In this document: piece after piece, positions 33,576 to 44,691 of the stretch | Layout: each line of letters opens with the position of its first letter | Position numbering within the stretch: position 1 is the stretch's first letter | Source of the DNA: Trichosporon coremiiforme | Lineage: Eukaryota > Basidiomycota > Tremellomycetes > Trichosporonales > Trichosporonaceae | Direction: 5' to 3' | Assembly: GCA_039545355.1 (NCBI GenBank) | Contig: BCJJ01000007.1 | Location: forward strand, 558,001-622,000 | DNA: 64,000 bases | The notes under the pieces: generated by a model | The model's database searches: none | What the model was told of the DNA's origin: nothing | What the model saw: the letters and a program-made list of their open reading frames with translations, nothing else | Position numbers and translations under genes: made by a program

Positions 33576-35418
33576 ATGGCCGTCTACGCTACCGAGTCCA
33601 TAAGCAAGGAAGATCTCGCCAACACTCCCACTCCGTCGGCGATCAAGGAGGAGGGCAATGTTACAGTCGTTCTCGCCAATGACGAACTCGAGGGCGATGA
33701 GGGGCTCCACGAGCTTGGTTACTCTCAACAACTTCACCGTACACGAGGATTCAAGGAGACGCTGTTCATGAGTTTGACTTGGTGGGTACACTTGCTCAAC
33801 GGCGCACTGAGAAGATGCTCTCGAGCGGACTCCGTGCAGCAGAACTTCGCGTGCACGGGTACGCGACACTGTGCAATCGATGATCGCCTCGGGTGGAGGG
33901 TCGTCATCGAGTGGCACATTGTCGGATTACGACGTCCGTTACATCGCACTTCCCTGCGTTCGCCGACACGCTAGTACCACTATGCATAGAGAAGCTGACC
34001 TGCAGCATGGCCGTGAACTATGGAGCTGGAACAGCCTTGGCCACCTCCATCATCGGCGGAGGACCTTTGACGATGATCTGGGGCGCTCTCATTGTCACTT
34101 GTCTCCAGTGGACAGTAGCCTTCTCGCTTGGTGAGCTTGCTTCGCGCTGGCCCACTGCTGCAGGCGCATACTACTGGACGTATCAGCTTGCACCGAAGCG
34201 CTTCCGCAAGATTCTCTCGTACATCAACGGCTGGCTGCTCCTGACCGCTGTGCTGCTGACGACGACGTCAGTGGCCTTCGGCATGTCCCAGCACATTGTA
34301 GCTACCGCCAACATTGTCCATCCCGAGTGGTCTCCGCCGCAGTGGGTGTACGTCCTGATAGCGTACGCCCTTCTCCTTGCCGCTTCTGTTCCTCTCCTCA
34401 TCGGCCCCAAGTGCCTGCTCCTCCTCGAGCTTGCCAACACGTACATCTCGTGGATTTACTCGCTCGCGCACCTCATCGTCCTCCCCGTCCGCGCAAAGGC
34501 TGGTCGCAACAGCGCAAAGTACGCCTTCACCCACTACGACCCGCAGTACTCCGGCTGGGGCTCTGGATGGACGTTCTTCATCGGTTTCCTGCCCGCTGCG
34601 TACTCAAACGCCGCCCCCGGATTCGTCCTCGCGATGACTGAGGAGGTACACAACCCCGCTGTCACGGTGCCCCGTGCGGTCTCGTACACGATGCTGCCCG
34701 CCTCGCTCCTGATCTCGTGGGCGTTCCTGATCCCGCTCACGTTCACGATGCCCTCGTCTGAGGTTCTCCTGGAAGCACGTGAGTCTCACGCGCCTGTGGT
34801 GTAAGCTAACAAGCAGCGAACGGCATCGTCCTGCCGTGGGCGTACAAGCTGATCATCGGCAACGATGTCGGCGCGATCTGCATGATGTGCGGCCTGTTCT
34901 ACATCGGCTTCAACTGTCTCGTCGGCATCAACGCGACTGCCTCGCGCCAGCTCTTTTCCTTCTCGCGCGACCATGCCGTGCCCGGCTCGCACATCTGGTC
35001 CAAGGTCACGAAGGGCGGCAACGTGCCGCAGGCGATCTGCCTCTGTCTCGTGATCCAGGCGCTGCTCTGCCTCATTGATCTTGGCAGTTCGACGGCGTTC
35101 AATTCCTTTGTCTCCACCGCCGTCAACGCCTTCATGGCCGCTTACGCGCTGCCCATCTTCCTCTCCCTGCTCAACAAGCGCAAGCAGGTCATGCAGGCGC
35201 CGTTCTCGCGAAAGACTGTCGGTCTCGTGTGCAACATCATCGTCATGATTTGGGCACCGTTCGCCCTCGTCGTCTTCTCCATGCCCGCTGTCATCCCCGT
35301 GCTTGCCGACACGATGAACTACTCCTCTGTCGTGCTTGCTGGCTTCATCACCATCGCGTCCGTGTGGTACCTCGTTTACGCCAAGAGGGTGTACGTGGGT
35401 CCCCCCGAGAGCATGTAA
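33576..35418 (+). CDS. Amino-acid/GABA/choline-type permease (APC superfamily)
   Basis: Plasma-membrane secondary transporter of the fungal amino-acid/choline transporter group. Exons 33576-33781, 34006-34778 and 34817-35418 give 526 residues. A hydrophilic, acidic N-terminal tail of about 60 residues precedes twelve predicted helices. Family marks: GGGPLTMIWG in helix 1-2, GELASRWPTAAGAYYWTYQL, and MTEEVHNPAVTVPRAV, the consensus loop of Uga4/Hnm1-type carriers. The first intron is 224 nt, unusually long here; it was accepted because it reconnects phase 2 to the conserved MAVNYGAGTALA block. The second is 38 nt. A Tc1-type transposon starts about 100 bases past the stop. Confidence 0.9.
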
Positions 35419-35522
35419 GTTTGTAGAGTCCATAGACGCTCCTTTCCGCTGAGGCAATCACCGGCATCACCCTTGTGATTTGCGCGGTGACGCTTCCTCC
35501 CTCACATCCCCATCTCCAGATA

Positions 35523-35549
35523 AACTAGGGTCACAGGTTAAGTCGAACG
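35523..35549 (+). repeat. Left terminal inverted repeat
   Basis: 27 nt identical to the reverse complement of 37253-37279. Sequence diverges immediately after, so the repeat is short, as in typical Tc1 elements. Confidence 0.95.
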
Positions 35550-35696
35550 AGTGGTGCCACAAACGAGGCCGTGAACTGTCGACCTCGCTGCAACCACGAA
35601 TAACTCATGCATATGCATGTTTCTTGCTCTATAAACAGTTGTTCCACGTGCATGGGAGTCTTGGTAACCTATATACGAAGCATGGTGCACCTGGGA

Positions 35697-36837
35697 TCAA
35701 TACTTAATGTGTCCTCCATTAGCAGAGATGGTGTCCTTGATCCTGTTAGGCATGGACATGATAAGTCGGTCGATCTCATTCTGATCATAGGTGTTCCAGA
35801 GCTCCGTAGCGGCAGCGAATAGCCCCTCCTGGGTGGTGGGACGAGGGTTGAGACGGGCCAGGCGGCGCTTGAGGTTGCTCCAAAGGTTCTCAATGGGGTT
35901 GAGGCAAGGAGAGCAGGGAGGGTGAGGCAGGAAGCGCATGCCAAGTTGCTCTGCCTTGCCACGGGTGGCCTTGGCTGTGTGGACGACAGCGTTGTCCTCT
36001 ACAACCCAGGGCAAGCCATAACCACGCCACTGAGTCTTGACACGCTTCCAGCAATCAAACAACTCCTTCTCAGTCACCTGGGTGCGATAGATGGCCGCAT
36101 TGACTCCCTTGCGCTTGGAGGTCGACTGGGAGGTGTCAAACCACACCAGCTTCGACTTGCCGCCATACCAGATAGCCCCCCAGCACATAATCGACCCACA
36201 GCTCGATCTGAAGGTGTACTGGATGTACCTGAGTGTCAGCACTCTTCCACAGCATGTAGAACGTCAGGAAAGACACTCACCGCTCATTGGCACGGTCAGA
36301 ACCGATGGGGCGCGTCACATATGCTCTGTGGAGCTGGTCAATGTAGAGAGGGACCTCGTCACAGAAGATCACCTTCCTCCACTCTTGGAAGAGTCGCTGC
36401 TGCTCAAGAGCATAAGCGAGACGCTTCTCCTTGTGAAGGGGGCTTAGATACGGCCGCACAAGAGCCACAAAGCGGCCATAACCAAGCTGGCGACGTGCAC
36501 GGCGCAGAGTCATGAGAGAGAGGACAATGTCTCTGTCTGCAAGAGTGTCCAACACCTCACGATTGCTGGCGAAGGGCTGAGCCTCAAAGACCTCGTAGAT
36601 CGCTCTGAGGTTGTCGGGAGTGAGCTTGGTGTGGCTGCGGGGGATGCGGATCCCCTGGACAGGGTTCAGAACAGCCAGAGCAGGTGGAATGAGAGCCTGG
36701 AGGCGAGCTAACATCACACAGTAACCCACAGTGCTCTTGGCGATGTTGTACTCCCAGGCGACAGAGGAATAGCTGCGGTAGCGAGCCAAGGACGCAATCT
36801 TGGCGCGGCGGCGAGGTGTGAGGCAAGGGCGAGGCAT
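35697..36837 (-). CDS. Tc1-type DDE transposase (DD34E)
   Basis: Exons 36281-36837 and 35697-36228 join across a 52-nt intron (GTGAGT, CTGAC branch, CAG) to 362 residues. The N-terminal 110 residues are basic with helix-turn-helix character (SSVAWEYNIAKSTVGYC). The catalytic triad is visible: Asp in VIFCDE, Asp in VVEDNAVVHTAK and Glu in LNPIENLWSNLK; the last two are separated by 34 residues, the DD34E signature of the Tc1 family. The frame is complete with no stops. An upstream in-frame ATG at 36885 would add 16 residues; the inner ATG gives a better N-terminus. A spliceosomal intron inside the transposase implies expression in a eukaryotic nucleus. Confidence 0.92.
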
Positions 36838-37252
36838 AGCTGCAAGTTCTGATGAGGTAGAGCTGTTGTGGAAGAGAAGTGGCACTCAAGGAGGCTTATA
36901 TGCCACAAAGATGGACAGTCGGACGGACTCCGCTGCCGATATGCATGGTTTCGACTCAATTCTTGGATTTTCCAAAAGCCCAGCTTCGGAGCTTGATACA
37001 TGAAAGATTTGGGGCAAGCACAGGCCTCGGTGGCTGAGATCTAGGGCGATAAGGAGGGTGGTGACATGCAGCTTTATTGTGGTGGTGTGGTGGCCAGTAT
37101 GCACGGTGCGCTCTGCAGCTCCATTTGTCCGAGCTGCCAAGCATTCCTTTCGGCTCTACGCGGAGTTTCTAGGCATAAAGAGTACCGTTGCATGAGTTAT
37201 GGATCAGAACATGAGCCACGGCGAGGTTGACGATGACGGGACCGTGCGCATC

Positions 37253-37279
37253 CGTTCGACTTAACCTGTGACCCTAGTT
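37253..37279 (-). repeat. Right terminal inverted repeat
   Basis: 27 nt identical to the reverse complement of 35523-35549; followed by the TA duplication at 37280-37281. Confidence 0.95.
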
Positions 37280-38610
37280 TAGGTCTGGCAATCAGGTAAT
37301 CAGGTAATCATTGTATATGCAATCTAAGGTTCAGGCACTAGCGCAGGATATTGGCAAGAAGGCGTCAGCCACGATGAGCTGCGGCGTATGGTTGTTGACA
37401 GTGGGGGAGCTCAGAGGTCGGATCGGTGACTGCCTTGTCAGTCTCGTCTGCCTCGTCTGCATGTTGTGACTGTGGCGCAGCCGCGGCACCTCCGATCCGT
37501 GCGAACATTATCTCCCCAACGCCCCCAACGCGGCGATAAGGGCGTCCAGTAGGGCAGTAGGGCAGGCCGCCTGGCTTACCGGCAGCCAGCGGGGGGGGGG
37601 GGGGAGGAGCCCCGTGCTCGGCAACTCCTCCCTGCTCAGATTTCTGATACATCCGACATCCGTGTCCGCCAGCGGCACCAACGGGCTCCGCCAGCGGACG
37701 CCGCGCCTCGGTGTGCACTGTGATACTCTCTGCGATGCACGTTTGTCGCAAGTTGTCGATGCTTGGCAGAGGTCACATGACCGCGCCGCACCTCGGTGCG
37801 GCGACTTCTCCATACTCACCCCCACGCCGAGACTTACGATCGACACCGCGAACGGGGCGCGAAACGCTCACTGGACACGTATCTGGGTTTGCGGTGGTTG
37901 CAGATGCACACAGGAGCCGTCCGACCTAGAATAGATCCATTGATCCGTTCTCCCAGGGATGTGCCGGTTCTCACACGCCTTGAGACGTTCCTCAGGTCGC
38001 ATTCTGGCGTTTCAGAGACCGTGTAGACGTCGTTGACGAGGTGGTAGACGGTTCAGGCATCCCCCAGAATGAGCCCCCGCAGAAGGGGGAAGACTGTTTA
38101 CCCGGTGTTCCGGCATATCGGGTCACATGCGAGGTATGCACGAACCCCAATCGAGACACAGCCATAGACGGCGGGGGAGACGAGCTTGACGAATCCGCCT
38201 GAATACTGGCGAGTTACGCGATCCCTGGCCAGATACGCGGTCAGGTGGGCACGGGGGTGCCTGTTGGCCGACCTCGCGGACACTCTTCGTCCCAAGCACC
38301 GCGGGCACCGGCTTCCTCGCCTGGATCTAGCTACGTGTTAGGGCTGCGCACAGGCTGGGTATGTCCCGAGATAACCGCCAAGCCCCGAGCGCGACGGGCG
38401 TGAGTCCCCAACCCAACCCAAACCGCTATTCTTCCAGAGTTCTCCCATTCACCCAGCGTGTCGGGCCGCCTCTATCATGCGGCGTCCTAGGCGTCCAACC
38501 ATGCTTCTCACTGCACCGAGGGCACGATTAAGGCTCCTTCGCACCCAAAGTCGGCCCCCGGTACTTAAGTCAGCGAGAGATCTTGGTGACTCCCCATATC
38601 CACATCCACC
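37280..38610. other. 1.3-kb intergenic region upstream of the aldehyde dehydrogenase
   Basis: Contains a short tandem ATCAGGTA repeat (37291-37310) and a run of 14 G (37591-37604). Several CCCC/GGGG stress-element-like motifs occur between 38040 and 38400, which might suit a stress-regulated promoter, but that is only suggestive. No gene is seen. Confidence 0.4.
37591..37604. repeat. Homopolymer run of 14 G
   Basis: An uninterrupted poly-G run in a non-coding region. Length may be unreliable in sequencing and could form a G-quadruplex with nearby G runs. Confidence 0.8.
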
Positions 38611-40262
38611 ATGACCGTTGCCCAGAAGACCTCTACCACGCTCAACGTTCCCGGCCAGGGTGCCGTCGAGGTCCCGACTGGACTCTTCATGTGAGTGGAC
38701 TTCGAGCTTGCTGGCTACCGGGTGTCTGCAGCGAGCTTTATACCAGCCTGCTTCATGTGCTGACCTCTAGCAACAACGAGTGGGTCCCGGCTAAGGACAA
38801 CGCGACCTTCGAGGTCGTCAACCCGGCCACGGGCAAGAAGCTCGTCGACATCTCGCACGCCTCGGACGAGGACGTCGACAACGCCGTCAAGGCCGCCCGC
38901 GATGCCTTCGAGAACACCTGGGGCACGAACATCGACGCCGGCGAGCGCATCGCCCTGATCAACAAGCTCGCCGACCTCCTCGAGCGCGACACCAAGATTG
39001 TCGCCGCCCTCGAGTCGCTCGACTCCGGCAAGGGTGTTCGCATGGCCGCTACCTCGGATGTCCCCGAGTCTATCGGCTGCCTCCGCTACTACGCCGGTCT
39101 TGCCGACAAGGTCGCGGGCCAGACCATCAACCACTTCGGCCCCGACAAGTTCGCCTACACCCTCCAGCAGCCCATTGGTGTCTGTGGCCAGATCATCCCC
39201 TGGAACTACCCTCGTGAGTAACCCCCGATACAGGCTGAGAGAATTCAGAGCTAACAACTTGCAGTCATGATGCTTGCCTGGAAGATTGCCCCCGCCCTCG
39301 CCGCCGGCTGCACCATCGTCATGAAGCCCTCTGAGCTCACCCCTCTCACCGCCCTCTACATCTGCAACCTCGCCAAGGAGGCCGGCTTCCCTCCCGGAGT
39401 CCTCAACATGGTTCCCGGTCTCGGCAAGACGACCGGAAACGCGATCTCGCACCACATGGACATTGACAAGATTGCCTTCACCGGCTCCGTCCCCACCGGC
39501 CGCGCCATCTCGATCGCCGCCGCCGAGTCGAACCTCAAGAAGGTCACCCTTGAGCTCGGTGGCAAGTCGCCCGCTCTCATCTTCGAGGGCTCGGACCTCC
39601 AGCAGGCCGCCAACTGGATCTCGCTCGGCATCTACTTCAACTCGGGCCAGGACTGCTGCGCCTCCTCGCGTGTCTACGTCCAGGACTCGGTCCACGACGA
39701 GTTCGTCAAGCTCCTCGCTGCCAACGCCAAGGCCGCCGCGATCGGCAAGCCCGAGGACGACGCGACCTCGTTCGGCCCTCTCATCTCTGAGGGCCAGCGC
39801 GACAAGGTGCTCAAGTACGTCGACTCGGCGAAGCAGGAGGGAGCCAGCATCGCCACCGGTGGCAAGACCTGGGGCTCCGAGGGCTACTTTGTCGAGCCCA
39901 CCGTCATTACCGACATTGGCCAGGACATGAAGTGTGTACGCGAGGAGATCTTTGGCCCCGTCGTCGTCGTCGGCAAGTTCTCCGACGAGAAGGAGGCCAT
40001 CCGTCTCGCCAACGACACGACCTACGGTCTCGCCGGTGCCGTCTTCTCCAAGGACGCGAGCCAGGTCCAGCGCGTCGCCCAGGCCATCAAGGCCGGCACC
40101 ATCTGGATCAACAACTACGGCATCCTCTCTTCGCGCGTCCCCTTCGGCGGGTTCAAGCAGAGCGGCATCGGTCGCGAGCTCGGTACGGCAGGCATGGATG
40201 CTTACCTTCAAACGAAGGCGGTGCATCAGAATCTTGGAGAGCAGCTCGAGTGGCCTCTCTAA
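38611..40262 (+). CDS. NAD(P)-dependent aldehyde dehydrogenase
   Basis: Cytosolic-type ALDH1/2-like enzyme oxidising aldehydes to acids. Exons 38611-38690, 38771-39213 and 39265-40262 give 506 residues, standard family length. The Rossmann region has PWNYP and FTGSVPTGRAI; the general base Glu is in LELGGKSP; the catalytic Cys lies in FNSGQDCCASSRVYV, where most relatives read GQCCCAGSR, so the Cys before the nucleophile is Asp here. The C-terminal EEIFGPVVVV and PFGGFKQSGIGRE blocks are intact. No mitochondrial presequence or PTS1 is obvious. Codon bias is extreme (mostly C-ending), suggesting high expression. Fungal relatives act in acetaldehyde, amine or GABA-semialdehyde metabolism. Confidence 0.93.
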
Positions 40263-41141
40263 AATGTCGTGAGGACGAGTGAAGAGGCGGAAGACGGAGG
40301 ACGGAAGGAGGACTCAGTGAAAGACGGAGGACGGCAAGAGTTGTATAGTATAATCACTCGACTGGCCAGCGCCAGTGACCATCTGTCTTTGGGTTTACGA
40401 AGCAATGCATGAGATTCAGCAGTACATCTCTCTGCGTATGTGCAGAGTAGATGCACCTTTGTTGCAGAGAAGGTACTCACACGACGGCGGTGCCACAAGA
40501 GGATGCACGCACGTTTGCGGACTGGTCACGAGACCAGACCGCCTTAGTACGGTGGAGGCTGCCGCCTGCGCCGCTAGTGCGCCCGTTTGCTCCGCCATCA
40601 TAGACGCGGGGCACGCGGCGCATGGCGCGCAGCTGCTCCCTCTGCGCCGCACTAGACGGACATGTGCATGTGTTAGTGGACCGTAGTGCACGGCTTCGCA
40701 CGGGTGTGTGCAAGCAAGGGCGCGCGTCACTTGCGCCGACCTGATCGGCAGACCATCAGCGGCGCCTCATATTCAGGCTCGATTCAGGGCGGCTCGCATA
40801 CAGGGAGGGGAGGGTTAACGTCATCTCTCATGTCCCCTCCGATCTCGCGGGTCTTCTGCGCTTCGCAGCGCTCAATCGCAGGTCCGCATTCAGCATCTGG
40901 TATCGTTCCCATTCCGGTCGCCAAGCACTCTGCACGCCCTCTCCTTGGCTCCTCGAGCAACCACCCAAGACACTTCTTCCCTCACTCCCGATCTCATCCC
41001 ACTCCGCACATTCCCTACCTCATCCCAACTTTTCTCTCTTTTTCTGTCTCTCTCTCCTTTCTTCTTGACTACCAGACTCTCACCTTCTTTCACTCTTCAT
41101 CCCCGGTCTCACCTCCCGACCGGCCAAAACAACCACCCATC
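40263..41141. other. Intergenic region with pyrimidine-rich promoter
   Basis: The last 120 bases, roughly 41020-41140, are strongly C/T-rich (CTCTCTTTTTCTGTCTCTCTC), a common core-promoter feature upstream of highly expressed fungal genes. The rest shows no gene. Confidence 0.45.
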
Positions 41142-42014
41142 ATGGCGCCTTCCTTCTACGCGAGCGTCGCCGACTTCCTCGACGAGGTCAACCACTACGC
41201 CTCGCCCATCTCCATCATCAAGGGCGGTGTCGCTGCTCTGTTCGGTGCGTCCACAATTGCGCCCCACGCAATCCCCGGCTTTGAGATCAAGCTCTCGCTG
41301 AGCAACACGTCTCTGATCGGCGGCGTGCCTTGCAAGGGCCTGCGCAACGCGTTCCACCTGACGCGCGAGTGGGACGAGCGCTCGTACGAGTACTACGACA
41401 CGGACGGCAAGGACCTGAACGGCGAGGGCTGGGCGGTGCGCCTGCGTCACAAGGAGGACGAGGACTTTGAGATGACGTACAAGAAGCGCTGGCGCGTGAC
41501 GGACGGGATCCACAATGCGCTCGAGCAGGCGCGCGCTGAGGGCTTCGACTACAGCGACAAGAACTACAAGGCCGAGCTGGACTGGAGCTACTCGAAGCAG
41601 ACGTTGTCGATGCAGATCAAGAAGCGCCGCCCCAAGCACGGATACCGCCACACCGACATGCCCGACGACGCGACTGGACGCGAGTGGCTCCTCGAGGGCA
41701 TCCCCGGCAAGCTCCAGAGGTGGAAGGAGGACAACTGGGGCAGCGACATTCTCGCCCAGACTCGCAAGCACGGTCCCGTCACGTCTACCGTCTGGGACGG
41801 GCGCTGGAAGGGTCTTGACATCAGTATCGAGGTCCTCCCCGTCCGGGGCGAGGACGACCACCACCAGGATATCTTCGCCGAGCTCTCGTTCAAGATCAAG
41901 GACATGGCCAAGGCAAAGAAGCTTCGCGAGCAGATGATTGAAAAGCTCGACAAGGAGGGCTGGCTCGTTCACAACGACCACCTCAAGACTCGAGTCATCC
42001 TCGACCGCTACTAG
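41142..42014 (+). CDS. Uncharacterised 290-residue protein, possibly CYTH-like
   Basis: A single exon of 290 residues. The N-terminal 40 residues include an amphipathic/hydrophobic stretch (ISIIKGGVAALFGASTIA). The segment FEIKLSLSN, the later VRLRHKEDEDFEMTYKKRWRV and the alternation of charged strands recall the CYTH triphosphate-tunnel fold, whose members carry ExExK and paired basic residues on beta strands, but the first motif here is only EIK, so this is a weak similarity. The protein is rich in Trp, Lys and Asp/Glu and lacks a signal peptide. The gene is convergent with the AAA ATPase. Upstream ATGs from 40686 are ignored since the sequence there is non-coding in character. Confidence 0.75.
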   Translation: MAPSFYASVADFLDEVNHYASPISIIKGGVAALFGASTIAPHAIPGFEIKLSLSNTSLIGGVPCKGLRNAFHLTREWDERSYEYYDTDGKDLNGEGWAVRLRHKEDEDFEMTYKKRWRVTDGIHNALEQARAEGFDYSDKNYKAELDWSYSKQTLSMQIKKRRPKHGYRHTDMPDDATGREWLLEGIPGKLQRWKEDNWGSDILAQTRKHGPVTSTVWDGRWKGLDISIEVLPVRGEDDHHQDIFAELSFKIKDMAKAKKLREQMIEKLDKEGWLVHNDHLKTRVILDRY

Positions 42015-42198
42015 GCTGAAAGTCTTATGGTCGAGTGACGACTGGTTGGTTCTAGACACGATGCCGTGGACCCCAGTCGGTCGACAACAATACATAACCA
42101 GCCTTTAGTGTAAGCCGCTAAGGCAAGTGCACAGTGCAAGTGCAGTATGTACCTAAGTGTGAATAGCCCTCTTGCATACCTCTGATCTTTATACTGAC

Positions 42199-43858
42199 CT
42201 ACTCCTCGTCTCCATCATCAATCTCCTTCCGCAGATGCTTCACCTCCTTCATGAGGCGTGCGGGGAAGTGCTTGTCGCCTTTGTTCTTGTCGTCGCCGGC
42301 AATTGCCAGGAGCGTAGACACGAACGCCTCCTTCATGTACGCGAAGGAGAAGCGGGACGTCTTGGCCGCAAACTCATCGAGCAAGGCGTCCGGGAACTCG
42401 ATCCCCGACACACCCTTCAGCTTCTTCTGCCAGTAGACGGCGTAGTCGCGCCTCTGGCTGCGGCGGGGGTTGGGGAAGTTGCTGTGGGCGTCAGTGCTAC
42501 ACTTGTGCCGTGCTCTCCCCAAAGAGGACCCTCGGCCTCCAGCCTCGGGTGCATGGACTCACTACTTCCTGTCAAAGCGCGAAGGACGATTCGACAGCCC
42601 GGGGTCCAGCTTGTCAAAGTGGTTCGTCGTCGCGATCATCAGGAGCCCGTCGTTAGTGTCCATCCCATCCACCTCGTTCAGGAAGTAGGATCGGTTATCG
42701 TCATCGATCATGCTGTCCAGATCCTCGAAGATGAGGAGGCAGGGCGCCATGTCCCGCGCGCCTTTGAAGATGCGGCCCAGGTTCTCCTGCGTAGTGCTCC
42801 AGGTTGCTGTGCGTTAGCTGTCGAGTTGCAATGGCCCGGGTATCAGAATGTAGGCGGTACTCACTCCTCAAGCTCCGCACGTACAAGCTGGGCACGTCGA
42901 TCTCGCCCATGATCGCCTTGAGCGCTGATGTTTTGCCATTGCCAGGCGGGCCGAGGAAGATCAACCCTCTTTTCCACGGCACGTTCAGGTCCTTGTACGT
43001 TTTGCGACCCTTCAGGAAACCCTTGTAATCCTCCCTCAGCCCCTTCTTGAAGTCCTCATCGAGGATCACATCGTCCCACGACGACTTGCGCACATCGCGC
43101 CAGAGGTCGGGCGAGGGTTCCCACCACCCCCGGTCAAAGACCCAGACTACGTTTGGATGAGCGCTTGTGGCTCGCGCGACAGTGGCGAATAGGGAGTCGG
43201 CAGAGGAGGAGTGGGGAGAGATCAGGTGCCACTGCGTGACGAAGGAGAAACCTTGGGCGAACTGGGCGACTATGGCGAGCATGTCGGTTCCCTCCCAGGA
43301 GAGCTCGAAGGCGGCCATGTGCACCGAGTCGAAGATCGCCTCGTCCTTCCCGTCCAATCCCTCCTCCATCTGCACATCGAGTCTGATCTCCGGCCCCCTA
43401 TTGTACAGCTGTCGGGCCATCTGGGCGGGTCCGGGCCCGGGAGCGCGGAGAACGTCGTGGTCCTTTGGATTCGCCCTTCCGGCCCTATAGCCGCGGAGAG
43501 AAAGCCAGGCCAGGTCCTTCCTTTGTCTCAGCTTCAGGCCAGATTCCGCGGCAAAGCCAACAAGGTCGAACGGCGTCTGCGTCGTGAGCACGGTCGAGTT
43601 GGCGTACAGCGCCTCGAGCCGGGATTGCAGGGCCACGCCCGTGTCCCCGACAGGCGCAGAGACTGGGGGTCAGCTTGAGACAAGTCGCATCGCGGAAGCT
43701 CTGAAAGGCAGATGTGGAGGGGTGGACTGACAGTGCTTGATGTAAATCTCCTCGGGGGCGCCTGGTTTCCGATCATGGCTGTCTTCGAAGAAGGGGATCT
43801 GCGCGGCGTGCACGCCCACCAGTCCCACCACCGAGAGAATCAGTCGGAACGCGAGCAT
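42199..43858 (-). CDS. AAA+ ATPase, Bcs1/FtsH-like core, with N-terminal signal or anchor
   Basis: Four exons, 43732-43858, 42865-43662, 42563-42806 and 42199-42481, join in phase to 483 residues. An N-terminal hydrophobic segment (about 1-19) suggests a signal peptide or anchor. A poorly conserved region of about 220 residues follows. The AAA core has Walker A GPPGNGKTSALK (about 285), Walker B CLLIFEDLD (about 340), sensor-1 ATTNH and the arginine-finger block NRPSRFDRKY. It resembles fungal orphan AAA proteins related to Bcs1 rather than a proteasomal or Cdc48 subunit. The C-terminal region has a small helical lid. The first donor is GTCAGT, less usual, chosen for phase. Confidence 0.82.
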
Positions 43859-44179
43859 GGTGAATGCTGCGATGCATACTTGCAAACGAGTCGCGCTAAG
43901 TCGTTCCGTTCCCAAGAAGTGGGGCATGCGGTGCGATGCTGCTTGGCTGCGAGTGGGAAACACATGATCAGCCGGCGTGACGTAATGAACGCCTTGGCTG
44001 GAGACGCTCAGACGCTCGGTGGATCGGTTATTGGGACGGTAACACTTCCAAGCGGACCGAGGTTGATTTGCCTTCGCACCCGTGAACCGTGAGTGCACAC
44101 TCACTCCTGGACGTTGACGACAGTTGTCTGACCTTGAATCTGCGATCAGCTCATACGTTTGCCCTTTCATAGCTTACTG

Positions 44180-44691
44180 TTCCGCGTAGCCTGCTGACCG
44201 ATTGACTAACAAGTGAGCCCCCCTGCAGTCAGCTAATTATGAATCTATGACTAGCTTACCTCCGCGTCCTAGGCACGTGCAGCCTGCCAGTACATATGGT
44301 GAGGACCTGCGGTCAGCTTCTGGTCAGATGGGCCTAGCTCACACACATCACGCCCACCATCTCGTTCTCGAGTTTGGACTCAGCTTAAACTAAAGATCGG
44401 GAGCTTACTGTCGGTACTATCCCTCTTCCTCGGCCGGCCGTCATCGGATATGGAATCAGCTACCATGCCGAGAGCCGAAGTTTACACGTCTGCCCGGTCC
44501 GAGGACCAGTGCGATTTGGGGCTGACAGTAGCGTTGTGACGGCTCCGCCAGCAACGTTCGCCTCGGGGGACGTTGATTCATCGCAGGTTCTACAGGCATT
44601 CGCTGCGGTCAGCTTAACCATCCTCGGGTCCGGGGCAGCTCGCCTCATTCTAACTTAAGCAAGAAGTTCTGCACGATGAATGGTTTCGTCA
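44180..44691 (-). other. Downstream part of the minus-strand micro-exon array
   Basis: On the minus strand, splice-like units continue past the tentative stop at 44692, for example GTAAGCT at the left with AGCTGACTGCAG at 44222-44260, and GTGAGCT with AGCTGACCGCAG near 44300-44340. Some ends look changed (a GTCCAAA rather than CAG near 44365-44380). No continuous frame could be followed. Either the gene extends or these are decaying units. Confidence 0.4.

Larger units (their letters stand above)
35523..37279 (-). mobile_element. Tc1/mariner-type DD34E transposon, structurally complete
   Basis: A 1757-bp element is bounded by 27-nt perfect inverted repeats (35523-35549 and 37253-37279, beginning AACTAGGGTCACAGG) and flanked on both sides by TA (35521-35522 and 37280-37281), the Tc1/mariner target duplication. 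It encodes one intact transposase on the minus strand. Undamaged ends, ORF and splice sites suggest a recent or still active copy. It sits between the permease gene and the aldehyde dehydrogenase without breaking a visible gene. Confidence 0.93.

Noticed and set aside
38715..40226. 503-codon ORF on the minus strand across the aldehyde dehydrogenase
   Set aside because: It is the antisense shadow of a strongly biased, GC-ending gene and has no family features (repetitive Leu/Val/Asp/Gly). The same applies to 14362-16015 minus, 23442-24464 minus, 41109-42095 minus and 57702-58967 plus.
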